Source: Aplidium turbinatum (taxonomy: Eukaryota; Chordata; Ascidiacea; Aplousobranchia; Polyclinidae). From it: a stretch of 64,000 nucleotides of DNA. Positions within the stretch are counted from its first letter, which is position 1; each line of letters starts with the position of its first letter. Below the pieces are notes generated by a model. It searched no databases, was not told where the DNA came from, and worked only from the letters and a program-made list of their open reading frames with translations. Where the stretch lies: the NCBI GenBank assembly GCA_918807975.1, contig OU964919.1, positions 25,489,824 to 25,553,823 of the forward strand, in the 5' to 3' direction. This document shows positions 9,738-23,291 of this stretch, one piece after another. The translations under genes and the position numbers were made by a program.

Positions 9738-10900
9738 TGCTTTCTCTTGCAAGGCATTTGACACAGTTGATCATAACATACTTTTGAAAAAGCTTTATCA
9801 CTACGGTTTTAGAGGAAAAATCCATAACATATTAACTTCGTATTTAACAAACAGGTTTCAATGTATAAAAATAGGTAGTATTATACAAGATCAAATTTTC
9901 TGGACGTCAAGAGTGGTGTACCACAAGGTTCAATCCTTGGACCATTGTTATTTTTGATTTATGTAAATGATCTTCCAAATGCATCTTCCTTTACAACAAC
10001 TCTTTTTGCCGATGACACAAACTTTCAAATGAATGACCACTGCTTGACATCTCTTCAAGTAGAGCCAGTTGTGAAATAGACAAAATTGATGTTTGAATGA
10101 AGTCTAATAAGTTATCTATAAATTATTCTAAAACTTGTTATATGTTGATCTGCTATAACCAAAAAATCACACAAAATTTTAGTTTACACATTCAAGGAAA
10201 TGAACTGGAAAGAAGAAATTGTATAAAATATTTAGGAGTACTACCGTACTAGATGAAAAACTAAATTGGAAGGAACATGTTAATAATTTACGTAAAAAGC
10301 TAGCAAAGGTTTGTGGTATTGCATACAGGCTTCGATACTGTGCTCCATTAACTGTATTAAAAATTGTGTACTTTGCTCTTTTTCAATCTAAGGTTCAATA
10401 TTCCATTTTGAACTGGGGGAGGTCTAACCAAACACTTATTTCTTCAATTCAAGTACTTCAAAATAAATTTATACGTTCATGCTTATTTTTACCAAAAACA
10501 ACCCATACAGCTGAGCTCTATCGTGCTTTTAATGTTTTAAAGATTGAAGACTTAATTAAACTTGAATATGGAAAATTTATGTTTAAAATTGTGCATGATA
10601 TGTTGCCAAAATTGTATGATGCTTACTTCACCAATTTAGATAATATCCATAGTTACAACACTCGCCATCACAAAAAATGTTCGTTGTTTTTACCGCCTGT
10701 CAAATCAAATAGTGGGAAAAAATGTGATGTTTTACTGGTGTGAAGTTATGGAGTGACATTTCTAATGAGCTGAAAGAAAATACATATAATGTTTTTATCG
10801 CTAAGTACAAGTGTTTTCTTCTTGGTCATAATGGTAATTAATTCATATTTGCTTTAATGTTGATATTTCTTTGTTTTGTTTTTTTCTGTATTGGTGTTCA
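9738..10900 (+). mobile_element. CR1/L2-like LINE, left part (LINE-1)
   Basis: A 5'-truncated LINE whose reverse transcriptase is recognisable from AFDTVDHNILLKKLYHYG, a following G-V-P-Q-G-like region and LFADDTN (YADD equivalent). The frame is broken more than once. From about 10744 the sequence is 3'UTR. It stops at 10900, where the TA-inserting element at 10903-31268 begins, and its 3'UTR resumes at 31271. Confidence 0.7.
10219..10743 (+). CDS. C-terminal part of LINE-1 reverse transcriptase
   Basis: A 174-codon frame holding the post-RT thumb and C-terminal domain of a CR1/L2-like LINE: KLNWKEHVNNLRKKLAK, then the Y-F-A-L-F-Q-S-K-V-Q-Y block and NTRHHKK near the end. The upstream RT core is in other frames, so this is an inactive copy. 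It ends shortly before the expected C-terminus. Confidence 0.65.
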   Translation: MYKIFRSTTVLDEKLNWKEHVNNLRKKLAKVCGIAYRLRYCAPLTVLKIVYFALFQSKVQYSILNWGRSNQTLISSIQVLQNKFIRSCLFLPKTTHTAELYRAFNVLKIEDLIKLEYGKFMFKIVHDMLPKLYDAYFTNLDNIHSYNTRHHKKCSLFLPPVKSNSGKKCDVLLV

Positions 10901-10934
10901 TATCCCAGCAAACATTGATTGCTGGGCCAGCATT

Positions 10935-12120
10935 GGCTATATGCTGGGTATGTTGGCACAAGGTCGGCAATTTCGTCCAACATTTTGCCAACATTGCCAA
11001 CAATACGCCAACAATTTCATTACTTCTTATTAAGCGTTGAAAAAGGTCTCAAAGACTTTATTTCAGGTTGATTTGTTTTAAACTTGAAAAATACTAACAC
11101 AAACCTCTTTTCATGTGGTATTGCTTCTAAACACAGTTGTGTGATTGGTTAACATCGGTCAGAAGCATTGCCAACGTTGTGCCAATTCATAACAATTTCG
11201 GTGTTTTCTCTCAAATTATGCAAATGTATGCCATCATTTTGCTACAATTTTTAATTTTAATAATAGGCTATCAATGCTGTTATTATTTTCTGATACCGTA
11301 CAGGTATATTATGAATATTTAAGACCAGCGTTGGTCAGAAAAGTAGCCAATGCTTTGCCAACAAAGTAGTTTCATTTCAGTTTGTTTATGCCAAAATGAA
11401 CAGAGGTCTAGAAAAAGGTAGGAGCAACAAAACGCGAACGCGATAGCGTGCTTGATAGCGAAACAGTTTAAAGTTTCCATTAGCCTACACGTTTCCACAA
11501 AATAAACAATTGCAACGTTGGCTATATGCTGGATGTGAGGGCACAAGGTCGGCAATTTCGTCCAACATTGCCAACAATACGCCAACAATTTCAATACTTC
11601 TTATTAAGCGTTCAAAAAGGTCTCAAAGATTTTATTTCAGGTTTAAGCTTATTTGTTTTAAACTTGAAAAATACTAACACAAACCTCTTTTCATGTGGCA
11701 TTGCTTCAAAACACAGTTGTGTGATTGGCCAACATCGGTCAGAAGCATTGCCAACGTTGTGCCAATTCATAACAATTTCGGTGTTTTCTTTCAAATTATG
11801 CAAATGTAGGCTATGCCATCATTTTGCTACAATTTAAAATTTTAATAATAGGCTATCAATGCTGTTATTATTTTCTGATACCGTACAAGTATACTATGAA
11901 TATTTAAGACCAGCGTTGGTCAGAAGAGTAGCCAATGCTTTTGTCACTTATTTCCATTTAAAAAAATATCAATAGCCTACAAACCTTTTTTATGCGGTTT
12001 TGTTTAAAAATATGTTTGTGTGAGCAAACATCGGTTAGAAATGTTGCCAACGTTATGCCAATTGAACAACTATTCTAAAGTTTTCTTTCAATTTATGCAA
12101 ATGTACACCATCATTTGCTA
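10935..12120 (+). repeat. Tandem duplication, period about 585 bp, in element X
   Basis: GGCTATATGCTGG followed by GGCACAAGGTCGGCAATTTCG starts at 10935 and again at 11520. The downstream 400 bp run parallel, with shared stretches such as the AAAAAGGTCTCAAAGA and TGTGCCAATTCATAACAA blocks. A third, diverged partial unit follows at about 11905-12120. Forms of CCAAC/GTTGG are scattered through all units. Confidence 0.75.
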
Positions 12121-12793
12121 CAGACCAGGCCAGTGAGCAGGGCCGGATTTACCAATAGGCTAGGCAGGCTGAAGCCTAGGGCCTCAACGTTCAGGGGCCT
12201 CGAAATTCGGTTTCAAAGTTTGTAATTCTTTAAAAACACTTTAACAAGTTTAAACCCTACCTAATGTATATATACGAGTATATCAAGCTTTTCAGAGTAG
12301 AAAATTGTATACACAACTGGTTTCAACCACCTTGTAAAGAGTCATTGTTACGTCGTTTGCATCATAATAAAGGCAATTATTATACGCATTGTGCTGGAAG
12401 CTTCTATGTTAAAGTACCATAGTCTTCTCTGCAAAAATCAGTATCTGTAGTTGACATCAGGGCTGCCACTCCTAGTGGTTTTTGAAATAATCTAGTGGTT
12501 TTCTTGGAGAATCTAGTGTTTTTTTTTAATTTTGAGAGTGGAAGCATCAAATTTCCTTCTGTTGTTAACGAAGAAGATTTACAGTAAGATGATTTGCAAG
12601 AAGAATAGGGAGCTTTGCCTCAAGCGTGCAATGTTCTCCATCATAATGATAGTGATAACCTTAGCCACCACACCAGAGTTTTGGCTAAAACTGAAAATGG
12701 ACAACCAAGGTTTAAAACTTTTAAAGAAGGGTATCGGGAAGATTTTGGCCCGAAACTTAGGCTACTATTACTAATGAACTTCAACATTTTCAT

Positions 12794-13072
12794 TTGTACG
12801 TGAGACAAACACAAAACCAAGGGCTTACCGGTACAGAAGACCAATCTATTTCCTTGTCTCATGGAGACCTTTATGAAATTTATGTGCAAGGAAAAATTAA
12901 CACTGCCTTTCCTAATGTGGAAGCAATATTAAGACTGTTTCTAAGCTTAATTGTTATTAACTGCTCAGGAGAGAGATCTTTTTCAAGGCTCAAAAGCATC
13001 AAAAATAAACTGAGATCGACATTTGACAATGTATCAAGAAATTTTGTCCGCACTGAGCATTCTGTGCATTGA
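12794..13072 (+). CDS. hAT transposase C-terminal dimerisation domain
   Basis: The frame ends with the hATC dimerisation region: FPNVEAILRLFLSLIV, then NCSGERSFSRLKSIKNKLRS, a strong match to the S-x-E-R-x-F-S-x-L-K-x-I-K block of hAT (ZMYM-like) transposases. Upstream pieces in other frames (12532-12803) may be earlier parts of the same protein. The catalytic core is missing, so the copy cannot encode an active enzyme. Confidence 0.8.
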   Translation: MYVRQTQNQGLTGTEDQSISLSHGDLYEIYVQGKINTAFPNVEAILRLFLSLIVINCSGERSFSRLKSIKNKLRSTFDNVSRNFVRTEHSVH

Positions 13073-13803
13073 GAGTGACAAACATAAACAGATAAAATTT
13101 ACAGTAGAACTCGGTTAATCCGGATTCGGTTAATCCGGATCTTCGCCTAATCCGGATGAAACTGGAAGTACAAATGATTTGTAATCTTTTTCTTAAGAAA
13201 CAGCTTCGGATTATTTAATCCGGATCTTCGCCTATTCCGGACAAAAGTTGCGCTTTCTCTATCGCTTTATCCGGATTTTCCAGACAGTTTTGCCATTTTA
13301 TGCTAAAACGTAACGTGGCTTATTGCGAGAAATTTCTTATCTATTGTTCCGTTAATGTGACGCAATAAATTATTGCGGATTTCTTCTTTTCATGAACAGT
13401 AATCCCTCCTAACGCAAAATTCCTGCGCAAATGCCCAAGCTTGTACTGTAACTTGAAAAGATGTCGGTGGAATTTTCGGCGGTATGTCGGTGATTTTTTC
13501 CAATAGAAGACTTTGTTTGATTTTTTGTAAGTTTTCCAAAGAAACTTGTCTTCCGTAACTGTTTTCAAAAGTTTTGAGTGACTACAGATTATTCCTACAC
13601 GCATGTCTGAAGATATAACTTTTGCCAGTGTGTTCTTGCGTTAGACGCAGAGTCTACAAACCTACAATCGTTTTACATGCATAGGCTACTGCATTTCAAA
13701 AGAATTCTATCGCTAATATGGTGATCGCGCGTCTCGGAATTGGCAGATGACCACACTAATGCGTTCAATTTCGGTGATTTTTACCGATTCCCTTCTACCT
13801 AGG

Positions 13804-13980
13804 TGTTGTTAACCTGCTTAATAGGGAGCCAAGGACCACAACATACTCTTAACATAGCAAATTGTATTCACAGCTATATACAGTCTACACTCGATAAGAA
13901 TAATGAGAAAGGCAATTTGACCACGCGAAGTACAAAGTAAAATCACATTGATTCGTGTAAAAGCGGATCACTCATCAACA
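13804..13980 (-). repeat. Gypsy-B LTR (3' side)
   Basis: 177 bp, beginning TGTTGTTAAC and ending CATCAACA on the plus strand, so TG...CA either way. It differs from its partner at 26710-26886 at one visible base. Confidence 0.9.
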
Positions 13981-14060
13981 TCTCCCTATTTAACAAAATT
14001 TCTTTATAACGGTAATTTGGGTACCCTTGACGGCAGTATAATTGTAAACACGATAACAAT

Positions 14061-15194
14061 TCAGTAAACAACATATTCGCGTAATCTAATTGGTAGGCGG
14101 TGGGTTCGTGTGGGTCTTCCCACTGGGCCAGAATTATTTTGTTCGTTTGTTTCACTGCTGTTTGGGCTGGGGCTGCAAGGGCTAGGTGAAGAAAAAAGCA
14201 TTAACGTGTCGTCGTAGGAATGGGAGCGGGGGGACCTCTGATTTCGGTCCTTTCGTAAATGTACCCGGTTTCGTGTGTACGTTCTGCCATTTGAAGATCG
14301 GATAATGTATGTGCGGGAGCCAGTGCGTTTGACAACTTCGCCTTTCCGCCATTCACTTTTTTCTGGGGATTGGAAAAATATGGGGTCACCTGGGAGTAGA
14401 GGGGGTAGGTTTTTAGCTGTTTTGTTATAGTGGCGGAGTACGGTTTCACGTCGAGTTTCTCTGCGTTCGGGGTGGAACCTTTTCGTTGGAGTGCTTTTAA
14501 TAACAGTGGGCAAAACGGAACGGGTCTGTCTTCCAAATACGATCTCTGCCGGGCTGATATTAACATCTTGTCTCGGGGTGTTTCTGAGTTCTAAAAGGGC
14601 CAAATATTGGTCTTCATGGTTTCGGGTTGTTGTGCGAAGGAGGTGCTTCGCTGATTTCACCGCAGCTTCGGCTTTCCCGTTTTCCCTTTGATGGCCAGGT
14701 GAGGAAGTAACGTGTGAAATGCTCCACTTTTTGCAGAAACGTTTAAATTCACAAGATAAAAATTGAGAACCACAATCAGATACAATTATTTTGGGAATTC
14801 CATATCGTGCGAAATGCTTTTTGATACAACAAATAACTTGCATACTGGTAGTTTGGGTCAAAAGGTCAATTTCAAAAAAATTTGAAAAATAATCCACAAC
14901 GACAAGAAAACTTTTACCATTCACTTCAAATATGTCGACACCGCACTTTTCCCAAGGATATGAGCCTTCATCGTGCTGTTTTAAAGACTCTTTTTGGTTA
15001 CTTGGTTTGAGCTCCTGACAAATGATGCAGCTATCAGCAATTTGGCTGATTTCCTTGGCCATACCCAGCCAAAAAATGGTTTCTCGCGCTCTGCGCATCA
15101 TGCTGGCGTAACCAAGATGAGCTCGGTGCAAGTGATTTTTAAAAAGACTACGACACATTTTAGGCACAAAAATACGTTCACCTTTCAACACCAA
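14061..15194 (-). other. Integrase region of Gypsy-B
   Basis: A long integrase frame: the HHCC zinc finger with H-x3-H and C-I-I-C near its start, a DDE core including CGVDIFEVNG and IVSDCGSQFLS, the S-P-G-H-Q-R-E-N-G-K-A-E block, and a basic C-terminal tail. It belongs to the Gypsy-B element, separated from the rest of the pol region by the BEL element at 15201-23805. Confidence 0.85.
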
Positions 15195-15200
15195 ACCGTT

Positions 15201-15714
15201 TGGTCACAGCGGTAAACCATAATTCTTCGTGGGAAAATTGTAACATAAAGTTCCCGAATCCGTTTGTCTGTACGTAATGACCGAAAAATAAACACACCTT
15301 CGAAACGTCTATTCAAAGTGTATTCCAGTAAAATTAGCCCGTGGCTATCGAAATGACTGGTGCAATGCCTACACCTCTAAAACTGTCACTACGATACAGA
15401 TTACTTGGATAAAAGACGGAGAGTTTGTCCAGCTAGCAAGCACCAAATAAACCAGTTAAATGTGCGACCGACTTCCAACAAACAACTTCAAGAATGAATC
15501 AGAAAAATTTGTGATAACTCAAAGGCACGCCAGCAGTAGCGCGACGCAACAACATGTCCAAACAGGTTTAAACCGGTCTGAACAGGATTGACACGAGTCT
15601 TACGGACGATGGTGCAATCTTGGCTCATGTTTTAGGAATTTCCATGACGTAATATTCAGTAGACCCGAACGGTTTCTACATGACGTTTGACCAGGCGAAC
15701 AACCGTCTGTAACA
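15201..15714 (-). repeat. BEL-1 LTR (3' side)
   Basis: 514 bp, starting TGGTCACAGCGG and ending CGTCTGTAACA on the plus strand. It matches 23292-23805 with no difference that I could see. Confidence 0.95.
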
Positions 15715-17679
15715 TAGCGACCCCTAGTTATGACAGTCTGACATGGCATAACTAAAAAAGAATTGACGACAATTGTGAGCCAATGAATAAAAACACACGA
15801 TACACAAATTGTTTGAATCACTCACGTTTAAGTTAATACGCAAATACAAAGGGCATGCAAAGAATGAACAGCAATAAGAATAAACACGACGATACATGAA
15901 ATTGGTACCATAGGTAGTAGGTACACGCAAAAAATGATGCTATAACCAATGATTGCGATAATAACCGACTGTTCTGGGCTCAGACAAGTGTCGGCCACCG
16001 CAGACAAAACCAGGCTCAAACCCTAACACTTAGGTGTTCTTTACGGGGGCGAGGCACGAAATATCCCTCAACACATAGTCTACTTTCACTTTCCCCGTAC
16101 TCTCATCATAGTTGCAGACGGCAACTTTAGCTCTACGAACCACAGGCTTCCCTTTCCTAATTTGTGGAACTACCTCATGCACCCTCCCAAGTTGATACTT
16201 CCCACGTTTACCAATGTCCTGGAGAGAACCTACCACTACAAGTTGACCAGGCTCCAAATTCTCGGCCATTTTTAGCCATTTTTTCCGGCCCTGAAGACCT
16301 GGCAAGTAAAAATCGATCCATTTACTCCAAAACTGCTGAGAAAGTGACAAATTGAACCGATAATCCCTTCTTAATTGGTCACGATCATGTGGTTGCCCAA
16401 CAGCACAGTATGGGTCTAAGTATGGGGTCAAAAGTGAGGCAGGGGTGATGACAGTAAAATCCCTAGGGTCGTCACTCAAAGGTACTAAAGGGCGTTCGTT
16501 CACGATCCGAACGGCACTGCCTGTGTACGTAAGCAGTTCAATAAAATTGGGCTTACGAATTGAAGAGTCCAAAATGTGAAGAAATGCAATTTTAAATTGT
16601 TTAACCATTGCCTCCCAGGCGCCACCTTGCGCCGGGGCATACGGAGGTATAAATTCCCAGTTTATCTCTCTCTGTCTCAGGGCGTTGTGAAATTCAGCTG
16701 ATTCTATCAACTCGGGTAACTTCTTAGATGCTGCCTGAAAGGTACTTCCATTGTCGGAATAGATAGCATTAACCTGCCCACGTAAATCTGTAAACCTTGT
16801 AAAGGCAAGTAAAAAATCACTCAGCGACAATGACGTAACCAGCTCAACATGAATAGCGCGAGATGCCATACATGTGAACAAGAGTCCCCAAGCTTTTTTG
16901 TGACTTCTACCTTCAACAAAGGTTAAAGGTCCAAGATAGTCTAAGCCGCAATCAAAAAACGGTTTCCTATGCGCAGTTGTGCGAGACAAAGGTAAATCAG
17001 ACATGAGCTGCCTTATAGGTCGAGCTTTCTCAATCGCGCATACACCACAGTCATTAAGATACCTTTTCACGGAGGCATTACCATTAGCGATCCAAAACTT
17101 CTGTCGCGTAGACAACAAAGTGTGCTGTACTCCACAGTGCGCATTTCCATTATGATGCGACAGTACAACAAGCCTAGTGAAGGGGTGCTTCGAAGGCAAA
17201 ACAATCGGATGCTTTGCTTCAAGAGAGATCTCGGGAGAATTACTTAAGCGCCCTTCAATGCGGATTACACCAGCGTCATCTACACAAGGTCTGTACTTTT
17301 TAAGTGAACGCAATTCTTTCAACCGTTCCTTCTCACGTTGCGAAGCGCCAACACTACCTCGCTTTATCACTTCCTCAAGGGCATCCGGCGATCGTTTGGT
17401 CATTAAATGTACCACATCGCCATACACGCTCTTCTGAACAAACTTCACAGCCAACTCTGAAGCACTGTTAAGATAAGATGCATCTAGTTTTGGCTTCACA
17501 AAGCTACGCTTTTTCGTTTTACAGCACAAATATTCAACAAAAGCAACCAAATAAGCGATTCTCTTTTTCATAACATACAAAGAAGGTGCGGCCTCGATCA
17601 ATCTGTGAAGACCACCCTGTCCAACGTCAAGCGACTCCTCTTCGTCACGAAGGTATAGGCTATGGACAGGTACTGGAGT

Positions 17680-17949
17680 CAGGCCCGGATTTAGGGGGGG
17701 GGCAGAGGGGGCAGTTGCCCCGGGCCCCCCGACTTTCGAAGGGCCCCCCTATGTGGAAAAAAATGTGATTTTGTGTTATTTTTTTCCTTTTGGTCTTTAA
17801 AGTTTCTGCAAAATGCTGTGCAGTACTGGACTGATGCTACTGTAGACGTAGAGATGGTTTTTCGCGCCGTAGGCGCAAAAAATTTTTTTGCACGGGGGCC
17901 CCCCGATCTAAAAGTGCCCCAGGCCCCCCATCAGCTAAATCCGGCCCTG
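17680..17949. mobile_element. Small hAT-like MITE inside BEL-1
   Basis: Termini CAGGCCCGGATTTAGG and CTAAATCCGGCCCTG are flanked by a perfect 8-bp duplication, ACTGGAGT (17672-17679 and 17950-17957). The body is rich in G and C runs and carries the motif GCGCCGTAGGCGC. A second copy lies at 59643-59879. The ends resemble those of the larger hAT at 12138-27359, so the same transposase may have mobilised both. It is the innermost and youngest layer of this nest. Confidence 0.9.
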
Positions 17950-20900
17950 ACTGGAGTGGCGTTTTCTACAGATGGAATTTCTTCACACTGATAGAGAAGA
18001 CTAGAACCATTCAACCACAACTCTCGAAATTCTTTCTTTGTAATAAGATTTGGCCTTGTGCCAACATCAGCTGGGTTCATATCGGTAGGGCAAAAACGCC
18101 AATCCTGGGCTCCAGACAACAATAAAATATGCTCAACTCGACGCGTAATAAACTTATTCAAACGTAAATCAGGGTTTTTAACCCACTGCAACACAGTACG
18201 AGAATCACACCAAAAATACTTAAGGCAGTCTGGCATCTTCAATGCCTCGTAGGCCTGCTTCACGAGTCTGGCTGTATTCAAAGCGGCAACAAGCTCTTTC
18301 CTAGCTATCGGCCAAGAAAACTGATTTTTTACAACAATGGTAGATTTACCCAGAACGAAAGACACACTCGGAACTCCGTTAACCAGTCTACGTAAGTAAA
18401 CAACAGAAGAGAAAGCTTGATTCGAAGCATCACTAAACCCATGCAATTGATATGAAACAATATCATCCGGACTGCACACACCAGAGTTTGCAAAATACCA
18501 TCTCGGTAACGAAAAATCCTTAAGCAGGTCCAAAGAGCGAAGCCACGACTCCCACTCTTTAACAAAGCTATCAGGGACCTCGGTGTCCCAATCAAACTTG
18601 TCTATCGCCAATTGCTGAAGTATAAGGCGTGCTTTTAGAAAAAATGGCGCTCCAAAGCCTAGCGGATCAAAATTTTGTCCAAGCTGACTGAGCATACTTC
18701 GGCGCGTGTGTTTAGCTAAGGGCTTTAAGGAACATGCGATACGCATCTCGTCAGACTCGGTTTGCCACACACAACCCAATGTCTTCGCTGATGGCAAAGT
18801 CATATTTTCAGTCTGAAAGTCAATGTCACGAATCAAAGGTGAAAGCATCTCATTATCCAAATTTGACAAGACAATCATAGCCTCCTTGTTAGCACTCCAC
18901 TTACCAAGTTTAAACCCACGGCTATCAAACAAAGCAATTGATTCATGAGTGATTTGCTGAGCTTCCTCTAAGCTATCAGCCGAAAATATAAAATCATCCA
19001 TGTACATATTATTTGCAATATTGCAGAGAGTCAATTCACCAGCACTGCTGGGATTCTGCTCGATCATTTTCTTTATAGCAAAGCAAGCGATATACGGGCT
19101 ACTCTTTATTCCCCAAGGGTGTACACAAAAACGAAATGGTACCATCCTACCATTTTCAAGGTCATCATCTTCAAACCACAATATACGAAACAAATCCCTT
19201 TGCGACTCAGGTAACTTTATTTGAAAGAAGCATTTAGTCACATCAGCCATGAGACCAAATCTACCAAGCCGAAATCTAGCCAAGACATCTACCAGAGGGT
19301 TTAACAAGTCAGGACCCGAAAACATTACATCATTAACACAAGTTCCTCGAAATTCAGACTTGCCATCGTAAACAATGCGCTTTTTTAATTGTGACGTAAC
19401 AAAGTATGGTAAATACCATTCAAATCCCTTGACATTTCCTGCTTCACCAGTACGCTCAATATAGCCATTTGATTTAAGATCTTTCATGGTGTCAGTAAGG
19501 AAATCACAAAGTTCAGCTTGTTTTAAAGCCTTCTTTCTTAAAGCAGCAGCTCTATCTGACGCCAACACAAAATTGTTAGGTAGATCAATATCTTCCTTCA
19601 ACGGAACAGGTATCTCAAATCGACCATCTTTCAACTCAATATTCGGTTCGACAAGTTCTCTAGCCAAAATATCATTGCGAGACAATTCACAGGTTTCATT
19701 TTGTAAGGTCAAATCCTGAATGACTTTATTCAGGTCTGCTATTTCCATATCACGAGACTCAATTTTACGCTGAAAGCCAGAGATTACATCCGACTCTGAA
19801 GACGTCTGCACTCTGCACACTTTAGCAACGCTTTCATCTAAGGGTGACTTACCACCACAAGCCAACCAACCGAGCGGAGTGAGCAAAGCATGCGGTTCAC
19901 TACGATTTTCACCAACACGCTCTTTTTTTGCACACATCAAATAAGCGTTGTCGTTGCCAATCAGTACATCTACAGTACTACAATCATTCAAATGAAACAT
20001 ATTCACGTCATGAAAATGACGGAAACCATTTAAATCTTGTTTATGCGGTAAAGTTTTAACATCGTCAGCCCAAGCTGGGTTAACCACCGAAGTTATATCA
20101 CAAAACAGTTCATCTGTCTCTAACGACTGGATGTTGAGTTTGACAAGGTCAGCACAAGTAGCTTTCTGACCAGCCAGGGTATCCATTTTAAACGACGCTT
20201 TATCGTACGGTTTAAGATCAAGTTCACACACCAAATCACTCGAAACAAACGTCAACTGCGAACCAGGATCATGCTGACAATACACCAACTTCGATTTGCC
20301 GGTCATTGGATTCAAAACACGAGCAGCAGTAACGCGGTTAAAGGCTGCTTTAACATTTCCAATCTTAACATTACGCACAGGAACTCTGGCACGAGCATCA
20401 TCTTTCCCAACCGAATCCAGAGAATCACGTGACGTCACATAAAAATCCTGCAGAAGAAAATAGTGTTTCCTATCGTTGTTAGGCCCACACTTACGACAGT
20501 TATTTGCATGAACGCAATCCCTAACCATATGCTGGCGCAAACAATTCAAGCATTTGCCAGCTTTCACAATGACATCTCTCCGATCTTTAGGTGTCAAGCG
20601 CAAAAATTCTTTACAATTAGACAAAAAATGATATTCAACTTGACCACGTGACGAACAACAAATGCATGCCGGTAGGTTTTTACGTCTGGCTTCACCACCG
20701 CGCGGTGCGCCAACAACAGTCGAGTACTGCGAACTCCCTGACATCACATCATCATGGGGTTTTACGGACGTCTGCCTAACCGGACATGAAGGCAATTTTC
20801 CTTTGCCAAACTTTTTAAATTGCTGCGACTCACCAGAATCGCCCATTAGCATAATGCTAAAATCAGTCGACTTACGCGTTTCCTCCCGTACTACAAAATC

Positions 20901-21978
20901 GAACAAACTCTGAAAAGTAGGCTCATTAGTGCCACCATACTGATCACCTAAAAAGTCAAGATAACGCTGCTTAGCGTCAAACGGGAGTCGCTTAGCCAAA
21001 TCCAAAACAAAACGTCCTTCCAATTTGTCACGCTGACCATAAGCTTGCGCGTAAAGCAAACACTGCGATAATTCATCTTTAAACTCTTTCAGATCACTGG
21101 AAGAGGTCGAAGTCAATTTGCTACCATAGCGATACTTTCTAATTTCTGGTTCTGCGAAAAGACCTCCACGAACCCCAAAACGCTGGGACAAGCGAGCTAA
21201 CGACATTTCTATCCTGTCTTCCTCTGACAAGCCAGGGGTGTCAGAAACCAAATTAGCAATCGTTTGCGCAGCTGTCCTAACACAAGCTGCTTGTAACAAA
21301 GTCAAACGAGTCCTCTTAAAGGGCGAAGCTGCCATTAAGGCCGTAACACGATTTTTAAAGAAGATAAATGGCATATTATTACCATCGTAACCAATCAAGG
21401 CCGCCTTATCGAAAAACGTCCTACTATTTTGGTATTCAAAAAAGCAATCCTGCTGTTGAGAACTCGATTTAGCGGGAGAAGACAAGCTATATCCCTTAAG
21501 GGGCTGAGTGGGCTCAGTCACATGCACAGCCCGACCACGATCCTCACACACGTTAAAATCAGGAGACGCAATACGCCTCTCACAACCACCCAAATTACGT
21601 GTAGCTGGGCGATCAAAACCTAGCGGCGCAGAAAACTGTGAAGGGGGCAAAGCATTACTACTAATGGCGGCCCCGTGACCTGTACGCTCTGGGGGAGGAG
21701 TTCGGTTGTAATTCGCAGACCTTGGCTCTACAGCATTCGGAAGACCCTTAACCGCGGCCCCGAGACCTCCTGAAACAGCTGGAAAACGTGTGGATTGCAC
21801 TGGTCCACTCACAGGTTGAACGGGCGTTTGGAAAAGGTTATGTAAATTAAACTGCGATTGATGTTCATTTCTGGAATGCCTAGAAGAGCTCTTCCTAGAG
21901 CTACGCCGAGAGCCCGCCTCTGATCGATATTCAGCTAAAACTACCTCTTTACGTTGTTCAGCCCTCAACTGAGCGTCT

Positions 21979-22200
21979 TTGAGTGCGAACTCAGCAGCTC
22001 TCGCTTCGGCTCTCGCGGCGGCCTCAGCTGCTCTCGCTTCGGCCTCAGCTCTCGCGGCAGCCTCAGTTCGAATGGCCTCAGCTCTCGCGGCAGCCTCAGC
22101 AGCTCTCGCTTCGGCCTCAGCTCTCGCGGCAGCCTCAGCTCGAATGGCCTCAGCTCTCGCGGCAGCCTCAGCAGCTCTCGCTTCGGCCTCAGCTTGTATC
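21979..22200 (-). repeat. In-frame minisatellite encoding the Gag helix of BEL-1
   Basis: Repeats of short units such as GCTCTCGCGGCAGCCTCAG encode runs of AEARAAEAAARAEAIRAEAA type, expected to form a single charged alpha-helix in Gag. The corresponding array of BEL-2 (45475-45625) is shorter and has a different unit order, so the array changes length between otherwise very similar copies. Confidence 0.75.
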
Positions 22201-23291
22201 TGGAGCTCCTCTCGTCTTAGCTGCAGGTTAATTTGTGCAACTATCCGAGACGAAGTCATAGACATCCTAGTGCTTACATTTGAGGCGCTATCCTCAGGAT
22301 GTATGTCAGCATCCAACATATCTGAGAACTCACTTTCTTTTTGTTCGAAGTTATTTTTTAACGAGTTAAATTCGGGATCTACCCTATCACGAAGTTCTGC
22401 CAAGATTGCAGAGTTAAAGATTTTAGTCAAAAGAGCATGGAAATGCCGTAATTCCTCTTCTAAAGTAGATAACTTAGATCTAAAAATTAACAGTTCCTGC
22501 TTATCACTCAAAGAACCTAGGGCAACAGAAAGTTTCCCAATTTGAGTCAAAATATCCCGTCTAAGATGCCGGGCCTCTCGAACTGACTTAGCCTCATCGT
22601 TATTGGGTCCCTCCCCAGAATGGCCTGCCCGACCGCAAAGAACATCATCAGGCTTAAACTCAGTCGAGTCTACGGCGGTCGAGTCCTTGTCGCCACCGAG
22701 TGTAGACATATTAAATGTTAGGGCTAAATTTAACAATTAAAAAAAATTAAGTTACACAAACACACAAAATTATTAGGCTACAGTAGTTATAAAAAACTTA
22801 ACTGCAAGACCGTAAAAATACAAAAAAGAATTTAAATGCACGATACCGTAGCTGTACGAGTATGAAGTCCTAAAGTCCACAAAACTTGCTTGGATTCTTC
22901 CACTTGAATCTACAAGCACAGATGGATTGTCTTTTAATCTTCTTTCTTGCCAATGAATGTCAAAGTTATTTTTCTTCTGTACCAAACTGAGAAGAAATGT
23001 CTTTACTTTTCTTTGCTTCTGTAAGAGTGTAGACTACCAACCAACAAATCTTCTTTTATTATTTCTTGTACTTCTAATTAGTTCTTCTGCACTAGCTGAC
23101 AACAAACACGTCGTTTATTTTTATGCCTTCAAGTGCTTCTTGGCCTACCAGCTAACAAAATCGTTTTTTTTATTTTTCTTGCTTTAATTTCTTCTTGACC
23201 TACCAACTGACAAGAACTCGTCTTTTATTTTTCGTGTGCTTCTAGTGCTTCTTGGCCTACCAGCTAACAAGAACTCGTCTTTTATTTTTTA

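Noticed and set aside
21954-22545. Plus-strand Ala/Ser-rich frames of up to 188 codons
   Set aside because: Antisense of the repetitive BEL-1 Gag helix; the repeat unit keeps several frames open.
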